This document shows positions 27,657-35,376 of a stretch of 64,000 bases of DNA, piece after piece; position 1 is the first letter of the stretch; every line of letters starts with the position of its first letter. The stretch is from Rhodospirillales bacterium (GTDB lineage: Bacteria; Pseudomonadota; Alphaproteobacteria; Rhodospirillales; Shumkoniaceae). Below the pieces are notes generated by a model. It did not search any database, had not been told where the DNA came from, and saw only the letters and a program-made list of their open reading frames with translations. The stretch spans positions 43,489-107,488 of the forward strand of contig JACZKS010000010.1 in the NCBI GenBank assembly GCA_014859895.1. Direction: 5' to 3'. The translations under genes were made by a program, and so were the position numbers.

Positions 27657-28997
27657 ATGGGTGAAAATCCTCTCGATCCTGTGATCGGTGACGAAACCCT
27701 GCCGCGAAAGGTCGACGTGGTCGTGATCGGCGGCGGCATCGTCGGCACGTCCACAGCCTTGTCCCTGGCCGAGGGCGGCCTCAAGGTCCTGCTGTGCGAG
27801 AAGGGGCGGATCGGCGCCGAGCAGTCCAGCCGCAACTGGGGCTGGGTCCGCCAGATGGGCCGCGACCCCGCCGAGCTTCCGCTCGCCATCGAAAGCCTGC
27901 GGTTGTGGGAAGGGATGAATGCGAGAGTGGGCGCCGAAACCGGCTTCCGCCGCACCGGGATCACCTATCTGATCGATTCCGCCCGCGTCATGGCCGAGTA
28001 CGAGGATTGGCTGATCCACGCGCGCCAATTTGGCCTGCCATCCCGTTTCCTGGGCCGTGACGAACTGGCCGCCCATCTGCCGGGCCTGGCCCGTTCGTTC
28101 AAGGGGGCGCTCTATACCGAGAGCGACGGTCGGGGAGAGCCCGCCATGGCCGCCCCCGCCATCGCCGAGGCGGCGCGGCGGGCGGGGGTCGGCATCGCGA
28201 CCGGCTGCGCGGTACGCGGCATCGAACGTCAGGCCGGCCGAGTGTGCGGCGTAGTGACGGAACGGGGCGCCGTCGGCTGCGACGCGGCCGTTCTGGCCGG
28301 CGGGGCGTGGTCGCGCCTGTTTGCCGGCAACCTCGGCATCGACTTCCCGCAGCTTAAGGTCCTCGGTACGGTCGCCCGGATCAGCGCCGTCGAGGGCGTT
28401 CCGCAGATGCCAGTCGGGGGCGGCGACTTCTCGTTCTGCAGACGGCTGGACGGCAGTTTCTCGGTAGCTCGGCGAAATGCCACCATCGCGCCCGTCGTGC
28501 CGGACAGCTTCCGCCTGTTCGTCGACTACCTGCCGAGCCTTGTCAAAACCTGGCGCGAGTTCAGATTGCGCATCGGCCGCCGATTCGTCGAGGAATGGCA
28601 AATTCCGCGGCACTGGCGGCTCGACGAGATCTCTCCCTTCGAACGCGTACGGGTGCTCGATCCCGCCCCCGTCCCGTCGCTTAATCGTGAGGGCCTGGAC
28701 AATCTTCGCCGGGCGTTCCCGGCCTTCGCCGGGGCGCGGATCACCCAAAACTGGGCGGGCCTGATCGACGTGACACCCGACGCAACGCCGGTGATCGGGC
28801 CGGTCGACGCCATTCCTGGCTTCTTCCTGGCGAGCGGCCTTTCCGGCCACGGCTTCGGTATCGGGCCGGGAGCGGGAAAGCTGATGGCCGAACTGGTCAT
28901 GGGCCGGACGCCCTGCGTCGATCCTCATCTCTTCCGCCTGGACCGCTTCAAACGGGCGACGTCCATTGGGAAAACGGGCACGAATTGCCGGCCTTAG
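27657..28997 (+). CDS. DAO-family FAD-dependent oxidoreductase
   Basis: 446 residues with a GGAGG site nine bases before the ATG. The Rossmann FAD motif is VVVIGGGIVGTSTALSLAEGGLKVLLCEKG, followed by SSRNWGWVRQMGRDP, common in amine and D-amino-acid oxidases of this group, and the C-terminal GLSGHGFGIGPGAGKLMAEL cap. It likely oxidises a C-N bond of an amino acid or fructosyl-amine. As the last gene of the cluster it could act on the freed amine or give a second, oxidative route for the glycated substrate. No signal peptide. Confidence 0.87.
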   Translation: MGENPLDPVIGDETLPRKVDVVVIGGGIVGTSTALSLAEGGLKVLLCEKGRIGAEQSSRNWGWVRQMGRDPAELPLAIESLRLWEGMNARVGAETGFRRTGITYLIDSARVMAEYEDWLIHARQFGLPSRFLGRDELAAHLPGLARSFKGALYTESDGRGEPAMAAPAIAEAARRAGVGIATGCAVRGIERQAGRVCGVVTERGAVGCDAAVLAGGAWSRLFAGNLGIDFPQLKVLGTVARISAVEGVPQMPVGGGDFSFCRRLDGSFSVARRNATIAPVVPDSFRLFVDYLPSLVKTWREFRLRIGRRFVEEWQIPRHWRLDEISPFERVRVLDPAPVPSLNREGLDNLRRAFPAFAGARITQNWAGLIDVTPDATPVIGPVDAIPGFFLASGLSGHGFGIGPGAGKLMAELVMGRTPCVDPHLFRLDRFKRATSIGKTGTNCRP

Positions 28998-29019
28998 GTT
29001 TTCTCCGTAAATGGCACAT

Positions 29020-29178
29020 TCACGACATGCGCGCCGTGTTGTCTGCCCAGACGTAACCGATCGTCGTCAAAGACTTGCCCTGGGGGCACAGATAGCGATT
29101 GCGCTCTGGATCGAAGCGGAAGTCGACCCTGGACGGGGCCCCGTCCTTCCGCTCCGACTTGCCGATGACGGGGATGTG
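29020..29178 (-). pseudogene. IS1182-family transposase fragment
   Basis: Reading the reverse strand from about 29175, IPVIGKSERKDGAPSRVDFRFDPERNRYLCPQGKSLTTIGYVWADN matches the internal region of IS1182/IS5-type transposases with the characteristic CPxGK motif. It has no start and soon runs into a stop, so only a relic remains. It begins a stretch of decayed mobile DNA after cluster 3. Confidence 0.7.
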
Positions 29179-29179
29179 C

Positions 29180-29369
29180 TGTGAATACGCTTTCAACGCC
29201 AACCCCCACCGCCAATGTCGCCCAACGCATTGACTTGGAATGAAAAACATGGAATCCGCTGAGGTCATTTTTCGCGCGAAACTTGCTCCCTGCCAAAATG
29301 ACGATTCACGCAATTATTCAATGGCGTGCGGCAAGCTGAGGCGGATCGGTGTTGGATGCGTATTCACAC
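29180..29369. repeat. Inverted IS-end motifs and element copy 2
   Basis: TGTGAATACGC at 29180-29190 is the reverse complement of GCGTATTCACA at 29358-29368. Between them, 29262-29292 holds a degenerate copy of the 7580 palindrome (TTCGCGCGAAAC core with GGTCA and CTCCC flanks). The distance from palindrome centre to GCGTATTCACAC is about 94 bases, against about 95 in copy 1, so the two are homologous. They probably represent relict insertion-sequence ends. Confidence 0.45.
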
Positions 29370-29815
29370 TTAGGAGTTCGGCCGCCGCCGGCTTTCGATC
29401 CCGCTCACGACGGCGAAATCTCACGTTTGACAGGCACCGTGTCGGGATTCCAAATGGCCTCCGAACGGCTGGCCTCGGAATTGACTAACCCTCCGGATTG
29501 CCCGGTGCGGCCCGACGCCGAGGGGCCGTTCGTCCCTGGTGATCGAGCCCTCCGCCGATGGTCTCTCAGTGCTGGGCATGGTCAGCGAGCGGCGAATCGT
29601 CTCGATCGCGATTCGGCATGCCTTGCCCGTGAGCGCGAAGACTTGAGCCTCCTGGGTGCCAAGCTAATCGGCAGAAGTGTCGAACTGCAGGACCAGGGGT
29701 GCCGGACGCCCGCACGATCGGCGCCGGCGAGGATGGTACAGCAACCGGGAAATCCGCGCCGATCCAGGGCTGCATCTTTCGAGACGGCAGGATCCTGTTA
29801 GACGACACTGGGTTT
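29370..29815 (+). other. Decayed coding-like stretch before prophage
   Basis: No intact gene. Protein-like runs occur in shifting frames, for example SVLGMVSERRIVSIAIRHALPVSA around 29560-29640 and then, in another frame, IGAGEDGTATGKSAPIQGCIFRDGRILLDDTGF up to about 29817. This looks like a frame-shifted gene cut by the prophage end. I do not recognise the family. Confidence 0.35.
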
Positions 29816-29980
29816 TGTATGGGGCGGGGGGCGGAATATAGTGGGACTGGCGGGGACATAACGAAACGGAATCGGCGGTAGACGGCGGCCATCGCGGGGG
29901 CTGGCCAAAAAAACGGCTCCAGCGCGAGTTATTCGCAGACGTCAGAAAGTCGGCCCCAAGGGGACCGAAAAACGTCATTC

Positions 29981-29997
29981 GGTTTTGAACCAAAACC
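29981..29997 (-). terminator. Hairpin after repressor gene
   Basis: GGTTTTG-AAC-CAAAACC, perfect seven-base arms, 15 bases past the repressor stop on the minus strand, with GTTTTT a few bases further on. Probably ends the repressor transcript near the prophage end; it could also belong to the transposase-binding end region. Confidence 0.45.
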
Positions 29998-30011
29998 CAG
30001 TGACGCCTCAC

Positions 30012-30677
30012 TCAGATCAGGCGGCCAATCCATCGGACGCGGCCGGCGACCCGGAGCTGCGGCGCGTCGTCCGAAGCGATGGTCTGTTCGCGATAGGTGG
30101 CGTTGTCGCTCTTGATCGTGAGACCGCCGTCGAAGAAGCGCTGGACGCGCTTGACCACCAGCTCGTCGCCGATACCCAGGACGTAGATCGCGTCGTCCAT
30201 GATGCGGTCCACGCCGCGGTCGATCAACAGGAGGTCGCCGGCGCGGATGGCGGGTTCCATGGAATCGCCGACAGCGCTGATGAGCGCCAAGTGGGCCGGC
30301 TCGGCGCGCAGCACGCGACGCACGAAATCCTCCCGGAACGCCATGTAATCAACAACGTGCTCGTTGCCGTTGAGCGTCCCATGGCCGGCCGAAGCCTCGA
30401 CATTATAGCGTGGCACCATAACAAAGCCTTCGGCTAGGGGTACGGGCAGAGCAGGATCTCCGCCTCCTACCCGCATCGGTCCCTCGCCAGTTGCCAGCCA
30501 GTGGACCGAGACCCCGGCGGCCCGAGCGATAAAAACAAGATTGTCTACTGTGGGGCGCGCGCCGCCGACAATGCTCCTGAGCGTGCTATCGCTCATCCCC
30601 GCCCGACTAGCGAAAGATCGCGCACTAACGCCCCCGATCACCTGTTTGATTCGCGCTGCCAGATGGTCAGCTTCCAT
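30012..30677 (-). CDS. c: Phage repressor, XRE helix-turn-helix plus S24 peptidase domain
   Basis: 221 residues. The N-terminal HTH is FASRAGMSDSTLRSIVGGARPTVDNLVFIARAAGVSVHWLATGEG. The C-terminal S24/LexA-like domain has the catalytic Ser in SAVGDSMEPAIRAGDLLLIDRG and the Lys in ELVVKRVQRF, so RecA-stimulated self-cleavage is expected. It is the lysogeny repressor, divergent from ner. This is a lambda-CI/LexA type rather than the Mu c type, so the phage should be SOS-inducible. Confidence 0.92.
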   Translation of the reverse strand: MEADHLAARIKQVIGGVSARSFASRAGMSDSTLRSIVGGARPTVDNLVFIARAAGVSVHWLATGEGPMRVGGGDPALPVPLAEGFVMVPRYNVEASAGHGTLNGNEHVVDYMAFREDFVRRVLRAEPAHLALISAVGDSMEPAIRAGDLLLIDRGVDRIMDDAIYVLGIGDELVVKRVQRFFDGGLTIKSDNATYREQTIASDDAPQLRVAGRVRWIGRLI

Positions 30678-30684
30678 GGCGCCG

Positions 30685-30708
30685 AACCCTGACCTTGGCG
30701 TCAGGGTT
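30685..30708. promoter_or_regulatory. Inverted repeat at repressor start
   Basis: AACCCTGAC-CTTGGC-GTCAGGGTT, perfect nine-base arms, beginning eight bases upstream of the repressor ATG. It is a likely operator for autoregulation, or a hairpin covering the ribosome site. The half-site CCTGAC recurs in the palindromes at 43933 and 51416. Confidence 0.55.
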
Positions 30709-30810
30709 TCCTCCCCGTGGTCAGACTTCTTCTAACCCATTGATCCAAAACAAACTCCCTACAATGAGCGACAAAACGCACACTTTCCGAAGTCTTGCGC
30801 GATACGTCGC

Positions 30811-30839
30811 TTGTCATGCGAGCGAAATTTCGCTATGTT
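30811..30839 (+). promoter_or_regulatory. Early promoter with embedded palindrome
   Basis: TTGTCA (30811-30816), 17-base spacer, TATGTT (30834-30839), pointing to ner. The spacer contains AGCGAAATTTCGCT (30821-30834), a perfect 14-base palindrome that would place a repressor or Ner directly on the polymerase site. Confidence 0.6.
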
Positions 30840-30871
30840 TATCCCGTTCGTGAATTTTGACACCCGACAAA

Positions 30872-30892
30872 AGCCGATCCCCCAGATCGGCT
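30872..30892. promoter_or_regulatory. Inverted repeat before ner
   Basis: AGCCGATC-CCCCA-GATCGGCT, perfect eight-base arms in the leader 18 bases before the ner ATG. It may be a Ner or repressor operator or a leader hairpin. Confidence 0.45.
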
Positions 30893-30909
30893 GACACAAG
30901 GGTACAAGG

Positions 30910-31209
30910 ATGAGCCCCAGGACGGCTGACAAGAACCCTATCGAGATCCGGTACCTGCTCAACCAGGCCGGCCTCACCTTCGCCGAAGTCGACCGCGACC
31001 ACGGCCTCAAGACCGGGACCGCCAGGGCAACCGCCCGTTATCCCCATCGCGCCGGCGAGCATGCCATCGCGAAGGCCCTGGGAGTTCCGCCCACCGAACT
31101 GTGGCCGTCGCGCTACCGCACGGACGGCCAGCGGCTCAAGCCTCAACCCGCGGCGAATTATTGCATGCCGCCCAAATTCCCGAAACGTCAAAAAGGACGC
31201 CTGGCATGA
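30910..31209 (+). CDS. ner: Ner-like DNA-binding protein
   Basis: 99 residues, Ner/Nlp type: NPIEIRYLLNQAGLTFAEVDRDHGLKTGTARATARYPHRAGEHAIAKALGVPPTELWPSRY has the Ner helix-turn-helix and the PxELWPSRY end. In Mu, Ner shuts down early and repressor transcription. It is the first gene of the early operon, 18 bases after the inverted repeat. Confidence 0.92.
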   Translation: MSPRTADKNPIEIRYLLNQAGLTFAEVDRDHGLKTGTARATARYPHRAGEHAIAKALGVPPTELWPSRYRTDGQRLKPQPAANYCMPPKFPKRQKGRLA

Positions 31210-31433
31210 ACAGGGAGAACATCGTCACCCGCTCGCTGGCCCGGCTCCTGCGGCCCATCGTCGTCGAAGCTATTCGCCAGGATGTCGGTCGTCGTCCCTC
31301 GGTGGTGGGCTCCAGCGTCGCAACAGCTCTCGCACTTCATCTGAAATCTCTTCGGGAGTTGCAATCTGCAGCCACTCTTGAAAGGCGCTTTGAAGCTCGG
31401 GTCCGGCGTCAAGCCTTTGGAGGGCGTCGATGA
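31206..31433 (+). pseudogene. Early ORF truncated by antisense gene
   Basis: The ATG overlaps the ner stop (ATGA) and has AAGGA eight bases upstream, so translation should start. The first 20 codons (MNRENIVTRSLARLLRPIVV) have phage-like GC-rich third positions; from about 31270 the codon pattern collapses because the sequence becomes the antisense of the minus-strand gene. Probably the stump of a former early gene. Confidence 0.4.
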
Positions 31434-31689
31434 CCAACATCTGCGCCGGATCGATTCCTTCTAGGATCAGCGGCTTGATCTGCGCCAGATCGACCAGCAT
31501 CCCTTCCGCCACCAGGCTTCGCCCCTGCGAAAACAGATCGACGGCCTTGGCTTCAATCAGCCTCGATATCTCGTCGCCGTCCAGGACTCTCCGCCTTATC
31601 AGCATCGCCAGGGTCAGCAAAGAAACCCATCGCGTAACCTCGCATCGGACCTTCGTCACGGCGAGGTCCTGCGCATCCTTCTCGTCCAT
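31270..31689 (-). CDS. Antisense helical protein of unknown function
   Basis: 139 residues from ATG 31689 (GGGGGA seven bases upstream; ATG 31701 also possible). The protein has regular amphipathic helices, such as SRLIEAKAVDLFSQGRSLVAEGMLVDLAQIKPLILEGIDPAQMLVIDALQRLD, and a proline/acid-rich tail. No family recognised. It is transcribed against the early operon just after ner, as lysogeny-expressed cargo genes often are. Confidence 0.55.
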   Translation of the reverse strand: MDEKDAQDLAVTKVRCEVTRWVSLLTLAMLIRRRVLDGDEISRLIEAKAVDLFSQGRSLVAEGMLVDLAQIKPLILEGIDPAQMLVIDALQRLDAGPELQSAFQEWLQIATPEEISDEVRELLRRWSPPPRDDDRHPGE

Positions 31690-31851
31690 TTCATCCCCCA
31701 TCGGTTGCGTGACGGCTCCGATGATAGGGGAAGCGGGGCGGGCCGTCAGCACCCCACCCGAGGCGGCCCGCCCCGCCGCCTTTCGTTTCCGTTCCCTCCA
31801 ACTTGGCGGCGCGTCCCCCAGGACGCCAGCCACCTTTTTTGGAGCCCACTC

Positions 31852-32667
31852 ATGAAGCTGCTGGGTACCCAGATGGTGCCGATCGCCGCCATCGACTTAA
31901 GCAAGCGCCTGCGGCCGGTCAGCCCGGAGCACGTCGAGGTGCTGGCGGCCTCCATGGCGGACGATGGCCAGAAGCAGCCGATCATCGTCGCCGAGCATCA
32001 GGGGACCCCGCTACTGGCCGCCGGCCTTCATCGGACGCTGGCGGCCCAGTCGCTCGGCTGGACCGAGATCCGCGCCGAGGTCTGGCAGACCGAGACCGAC
32101 CGGCCGGACCTGGAGATCCGGATGGCCGAGGTCGACGAGAACCTGGCACGCTACGAGTTGAACCCGCTGGATCGCGCCGTTTTCCTGGCCGAGCGCAAGA
32201 AGATCTACCAGGAACTTCACCCCGAGACGAAGCGCGGCGGAAACCGCCGGGGCGATCAAAGGCTAAACTTTAGCCTTTGGTCCTTCTCCAAGGAGACGGC
32301 CAAGCGGACCGGCTTTTCCAACGCCACCATCAAGCGGGCGACGGCGATCGCCGAGAACCTCGACCCCGACGTCCGGGCGCGCCTCGCGGGGACGAAGGTG
32401 GCGGCCAAGGAAGGCGAGATCCACCGCCTGTCTAAGTACGACGCCAAGACGCAGCGTCGCATCGTCGAAATGATGCTCGACGCCGCCGCTCCCGAGAAGA
32501 CCGTCGAGGCGGCGGCCCGGCGCATCCGCGGCGACGCGGAGCCCGATCCCGTGATCGCCGCCTACGGCTCTCTGCTCCGGCTGTGGAACACCGCGCCCTC
32601 GGAGGCGCGCGAGCAGTTCGTCCAGTTCCTGAAGGGCACCGGAACGGTCACCGGAACGGTGAGGTAG
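31852..32667 (+). CDS. ParB/Spo0J-like nuclease-domain protein
   Basis: 271 residues from ATG 31852 (GGAG seven bases upstream). The N-terminal ParB-like domain has VPIAAIDLSKRLRPVSPEHVEVLAASMADDGQKQPIIV and LLAAGLHRTLAAQSLGWTEIRAEVW; a KorB/ParB-type helix-turn-helix follows (KETAKRTGFSNATIKRATAIAENL). Mu-like phages of alphaproteobacteria often carry such a gene before the transposase. Its role there is not settled; DNA binding is certain from the motifs. Confidence 0.85.
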   Translation: MKLLGTQMVPIAAIDLSKRLRPVSPEHVEVLAASMADDGQKQPIIVAEHQGTPLLAAGLHRTLAAQSLGWTEIRAEVWQTETDRPDLEIRMAEVDENLARYELNPLDRAVFLAERKKIYQELHPETKRGGNRRGDQRLNFSLWSFSKETAKRTGFSNATIKRATAIAENLDPDVRARLAGTKVAAKEGEIHRLSKYDAKTQRRIVEMMLDAAAPEKTVEAAARRIRGDAEPDPVIAAYGSLLRLWNTAPSEAREQFVQFLKGTGTVTGTVR

Positions 32668-32669
32668 CC

Positions 32670-33110
32670 ATGGCCACCGATCGCCGCACGCTGAACCTGT
32701 TCGACTGGCAGCCGCCCGTGGTGGCCCATAAGGCCGAGAAGGTCCGCGCCGCGAGCTTCCGGGCCAAGCTGGCGAAGGCGGTCTCGACGACGCTGAAGGA
32801 GTGCGGGCGCACCCGCGCCAACGTGGCCTCCGAGATGTCCGCGATGCTGGATGCCGAGATCAGCGAGCACGTGCTGAATGCCGCGGCCAGCGAGAGCAGA
32901 GAAGATCACCTATTGAACCCCGAGCGGCTGTGGGCCTTGTGCACGGTGACCGGCGACTTCCGGCCGGTCGCCGTCCTGCTCGACCGCTCCGACAACGTAT
33001 TGATCGACAAGCGCTGGCTGGGCGCCGTCCGCGAAGCCATCGCGACGGCCGAAAAAGAGCGGCTGGACGTGGTCATTAAGGCCGCGCGCCGCGAATGGAG
33101 GGGTGCATGA
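32670..33110 (+). CDS. Conserved Mu-like phage protein before transposase
   Basis: 146 residues, start three bases after the ParB stop, end overlapping muA by four bases. It has a predicted helical N-terminus with FRAKLAKAVSTTLKECGRTRANVASEMSAMLD, resembling an HTH, and DHLLNPERLWALCTVTGDFRPV in the middle. Proteins of this kind precede the transposase in many Mu-like prophages and probably bind DNA; the function is not known. Confidence 0.7.
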   Translation: MATDRRTLNLFDWQPPVVAHKAEKVRAASFRAKLAKAVSTTLKECGRTRANVASEMSAMLDAEISEHVLNAAASESREDHLLNPERLWALCTVTGDFRPVAVLLDRSDNVLIDKRWLGAVREAIATAEKERLDVVIKAARREWRGA

Positions 33111-35317
33111 AGGCGTGGATGACGGCGGCGAAGATCGCCGCCCTCAAGCTTCCTGGCGTACCGGAATCGGAGAGTGGCGTAATCCGCCGGGCAAAGCGGG
33201 ACGGATGGCCGTCGAAACCGAATACCGAACAGGGCGGCGGCCTTGTCTATGATACCTCCATCCTACCACTGTCGGCGCGCCTCGCCCTGGCGGCGATGGA
33301 GGCCAAGGAATCGGCGGCGCAGATCCAAGTGGGTAATCTGCCCACTCAGGCGGGCGGTGCCGCCGATGACGAGGTCCCGACCACCGAAGTGGCCGTGCTG
33401 AGGCGCGACGCGCGCTTGGTCATCACCGGACTTTTCCGTGACTTTCTGGCGCGCTCGCGCCTGGCACCTACCCTGGCCCGCCAGATCTTCTGCGAACTTT
33501 ACAACCTTGCCGGGGAGACTACGGTCGATGCCGACGGCAACCACGTGGCCCGCGAGGGCGCCTATCTGGTCGCTGTGCCGGCGTGGGTGCGCAAGGCCAA
33601 GGCGCGGATATCGCCGAACAGTATCCGCAACTGGCAGATCCTGGCCGAGGAAGGCCGGGTCGGCCGCCTCGCCGGCGCCTACAAGGGGCGCCCCAAGGGG
33701 GGCACACTGGGCCAGGCCAACGGCGGCGAGGTCGCCACTTTCATCGGCGCGCTGCTCGTGCACGCGCCACACCTCAAGGCCGAGGCCATCCGCGACCAGG
33801 TGCGCGAGCGTTTCGGCGACCAGGTCGACGTCGTGGTCGAATCGACCGGCGAGGTGCGCGCCGTCGAGATGCCGCCGATCCGCACCTTCCAGCGCTTCGT
33901 GGCCGCCTGGAAGGATGAAAACGCCGCTCTGCTCAAGCGCGAGACGGACCCCGACGGCTTCAAGAACACCATGCGGATCTCGGGCCGCGGCATGAACGCC
34001 TGGGTGACCAGCCCGAACATGCTATGGGAGATCGACGCCAGCCCCGCCGACGCGCTGCTCACCGACGGCCGCCATTCGGTCTATGTGGTGGTCGACATCT
34101 ACACCCGGCGGATGATCGTCCTGGTCACCAAGACGCCGCGTACCGAGGCGGTGCTCGCCCTCATCCGCAAGGCCATCCTGGCCTGGGGCGTGCCCGAGAT
34201 CATCCGCACCGACAACGGCTCGGATTTCAGCTCGCGCTGGGCGGTGTCGGCGATCGCCGGCCTGGGCATCAAGATCGACGTCTGCGACCCCTACTCGCCC
34301 TGGCAGAAGGGCACGGTCGAGCGTCACATCGGCACGCTGCAGCATTCCTTCATGGAGTTGCTTCCCGGCTACGTCGGGCACAGCGTGGCTGACCGCAAAA
34401 AGATCGAGGCGCGCAAGGAGTTCTCGAAGCGCCTCGGCCAGTCTGACGCCAAGGCGTTCGAGGTCCAGCTCACCGCCGCCGAGCTGCAAGCCCTGGTCGA
34501 CGAATGGTGCGACCTGAAATACGCCAACCGCGCCCACGCCGGTCTTAAGGGAAAAACCCCCTTCGAGATGGCCACGGCCTGGACAGGCCCGGTCCGGCGC
34601 ATCGAGAACGAACGCGCGCTGGACCTCTTCCTGGCGCCGATCGCTGGGAAGGACGGCTTCAAGCAGGTCACCAAGTTCGGCATCAAATACGACCAGGCCG
34701 ACTTCCGCCATTTCGCCCTCGTGCCCGGCACCCGCGTCTTCTGCCGCCACGATCCGGCCGACATGGGCCGGCTCGTGGTCTACGAGGAGGACAAGGTCAC
34801 CTTCCTTTGCGTGGCGGAGTGCGCCGAGCGCCTGGGCAAGGACCCCGGTGAGGCGGTGCGCGAACTGCGCGTCGCCCAGAAGGCCCGCCTGGATGCCGAG
34901 GTCGCGCCGCTCAGGCGCGAGATCGCCCGCATGAAGCCGCGCGACATGATCGACCGCACACTGGAGGTGGCCCGCCGCGATCACGGCACTGTCATCGCGC
35001 TCCCGAAGCGCAGCGAAACCCACACCAGCCCCGGCCTGGACGGCGCCGCCGAGGCGGCCCGCGTCATGGACGGCCGGGCGCCCGAGCGCACCCGCGAGCC
35101 GGAATCCCGGCCGGAGGCGCGCATCGCCCACTTCGAGATCCCGAAGACGGAGATCCAGTTGAAGCGGGAACGCTACGCGCGCGCCCAGGCTATCGAGACC
35201 GCGACGGATGAGGGGCGGCCGGTGTCTGCTGAGGACGCCGTGTGGCTCGCCCGCTACGTGCGCACCCCGGAATACCAGGGATTTGCCATGACCTACGGCG
35301 CCTCCGCCGAGGCCTGA
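33107..35317 (+). CDS. A: Mu-type transposase A
   Basis: 736 residues, near the length of MuA. N-terminal Mu-type winged helix (MTAAKIAALKLPGVPESESGVIRRAKRDGW), a longer DNA-binding region, then the DDE catalytic core: Asp in MLWEIDASPADAL (about residue 309), Asp in IRTDNGSDFSSRW (about 369) and Glu in KGTVERHIGTLQ (about 405). A C-terminal domain for MuB contact follows. It carries out replicative transposition of the phage. I chose ATG 33107, with GGAGGGG just upstream, over 33095. Confidence 0.96.
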   Translation: MKAWMTAAKIAALKLPGVPESESGVIRRAKRDGWPSKPNTEQGGGLVYDTSILPLSARLALAAMEAKESAAQIQVGNLPTQAGGAADDEVPTTEVAVLRRDARLVITGLFRDFLARSRLAPTLARQIFCELYNLAGETTVDADGNHVAREGAYLVAVPAWVRKAKARISPNSIRNWQILAEEGRVGRLAGAYKGRPKGGTLGQANGGEVATFIGALLVHAPHLKAEAIRDQVRERFGDQVDVVVESTGEVRAVEMPPIRTFQRFVAAWKDENAALLKRETDPDGFKNTMRISGRGMNAWVTSPNMLWEIDASPADALLTDGRHSVYVVVDIYTRRMIVLVTKTPRTEAVLALIRKAILAWGVPEIIRTDNGSDFSSRWAVSAIAGLGIKIDVCDPYSPWQKGTVERHIGTLQHSFMELLPGYVGHSVADRKKIEARKEFSKRLGQSDAKAFEVQLTAAELQALVDEWCDLKYANRAHAGLKGKTPFEMATAWTGPVRRIENERALDLFLAPIAGKDGFKQVTKFGIKYDQADFRHFALVPGTRVFCRHDPADMGRLVVYEEDKVTFLCVAECAERLGKDPGEAVRELRVAQKARLDAEVAPLRREIARMKPRDMIDRTLEVARRDHGTVIALPKRSETHTSPGLDGAAEAARVMDGRAPERTREPESRPEARIAHFEIPKTEIQLKRERYARAQAIETATDEGRPVSAEDAVWLARYVRTPEYQGFAMTYGASAEA

Positions 35318-35327
35318 CAAAACGAAA

Positions 35328-35347
35328 CCCGCCGCGGGGGCGGCGGG
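35328..35347 (+). terminator. GC hairpin between A and B
   Basis: CCCGCCGC-GGGG-GCGGCGGG directly after the transposase stop, without a T-tract. It may attenuate or stabilise the early transcript and so set the ratio of A to B. Confidence 0.4.
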
Positions 35348-35376
35348 CGAAGTCAACTCCAACGTGAGGGACAATC

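Noticed and set aside
29349-29801. 150-residue plus ORF before the prophage
   Set aside because: No consistent coding pattern; protein-like pieces shift frame, so I treat it as decayed sequence rather than a gene.
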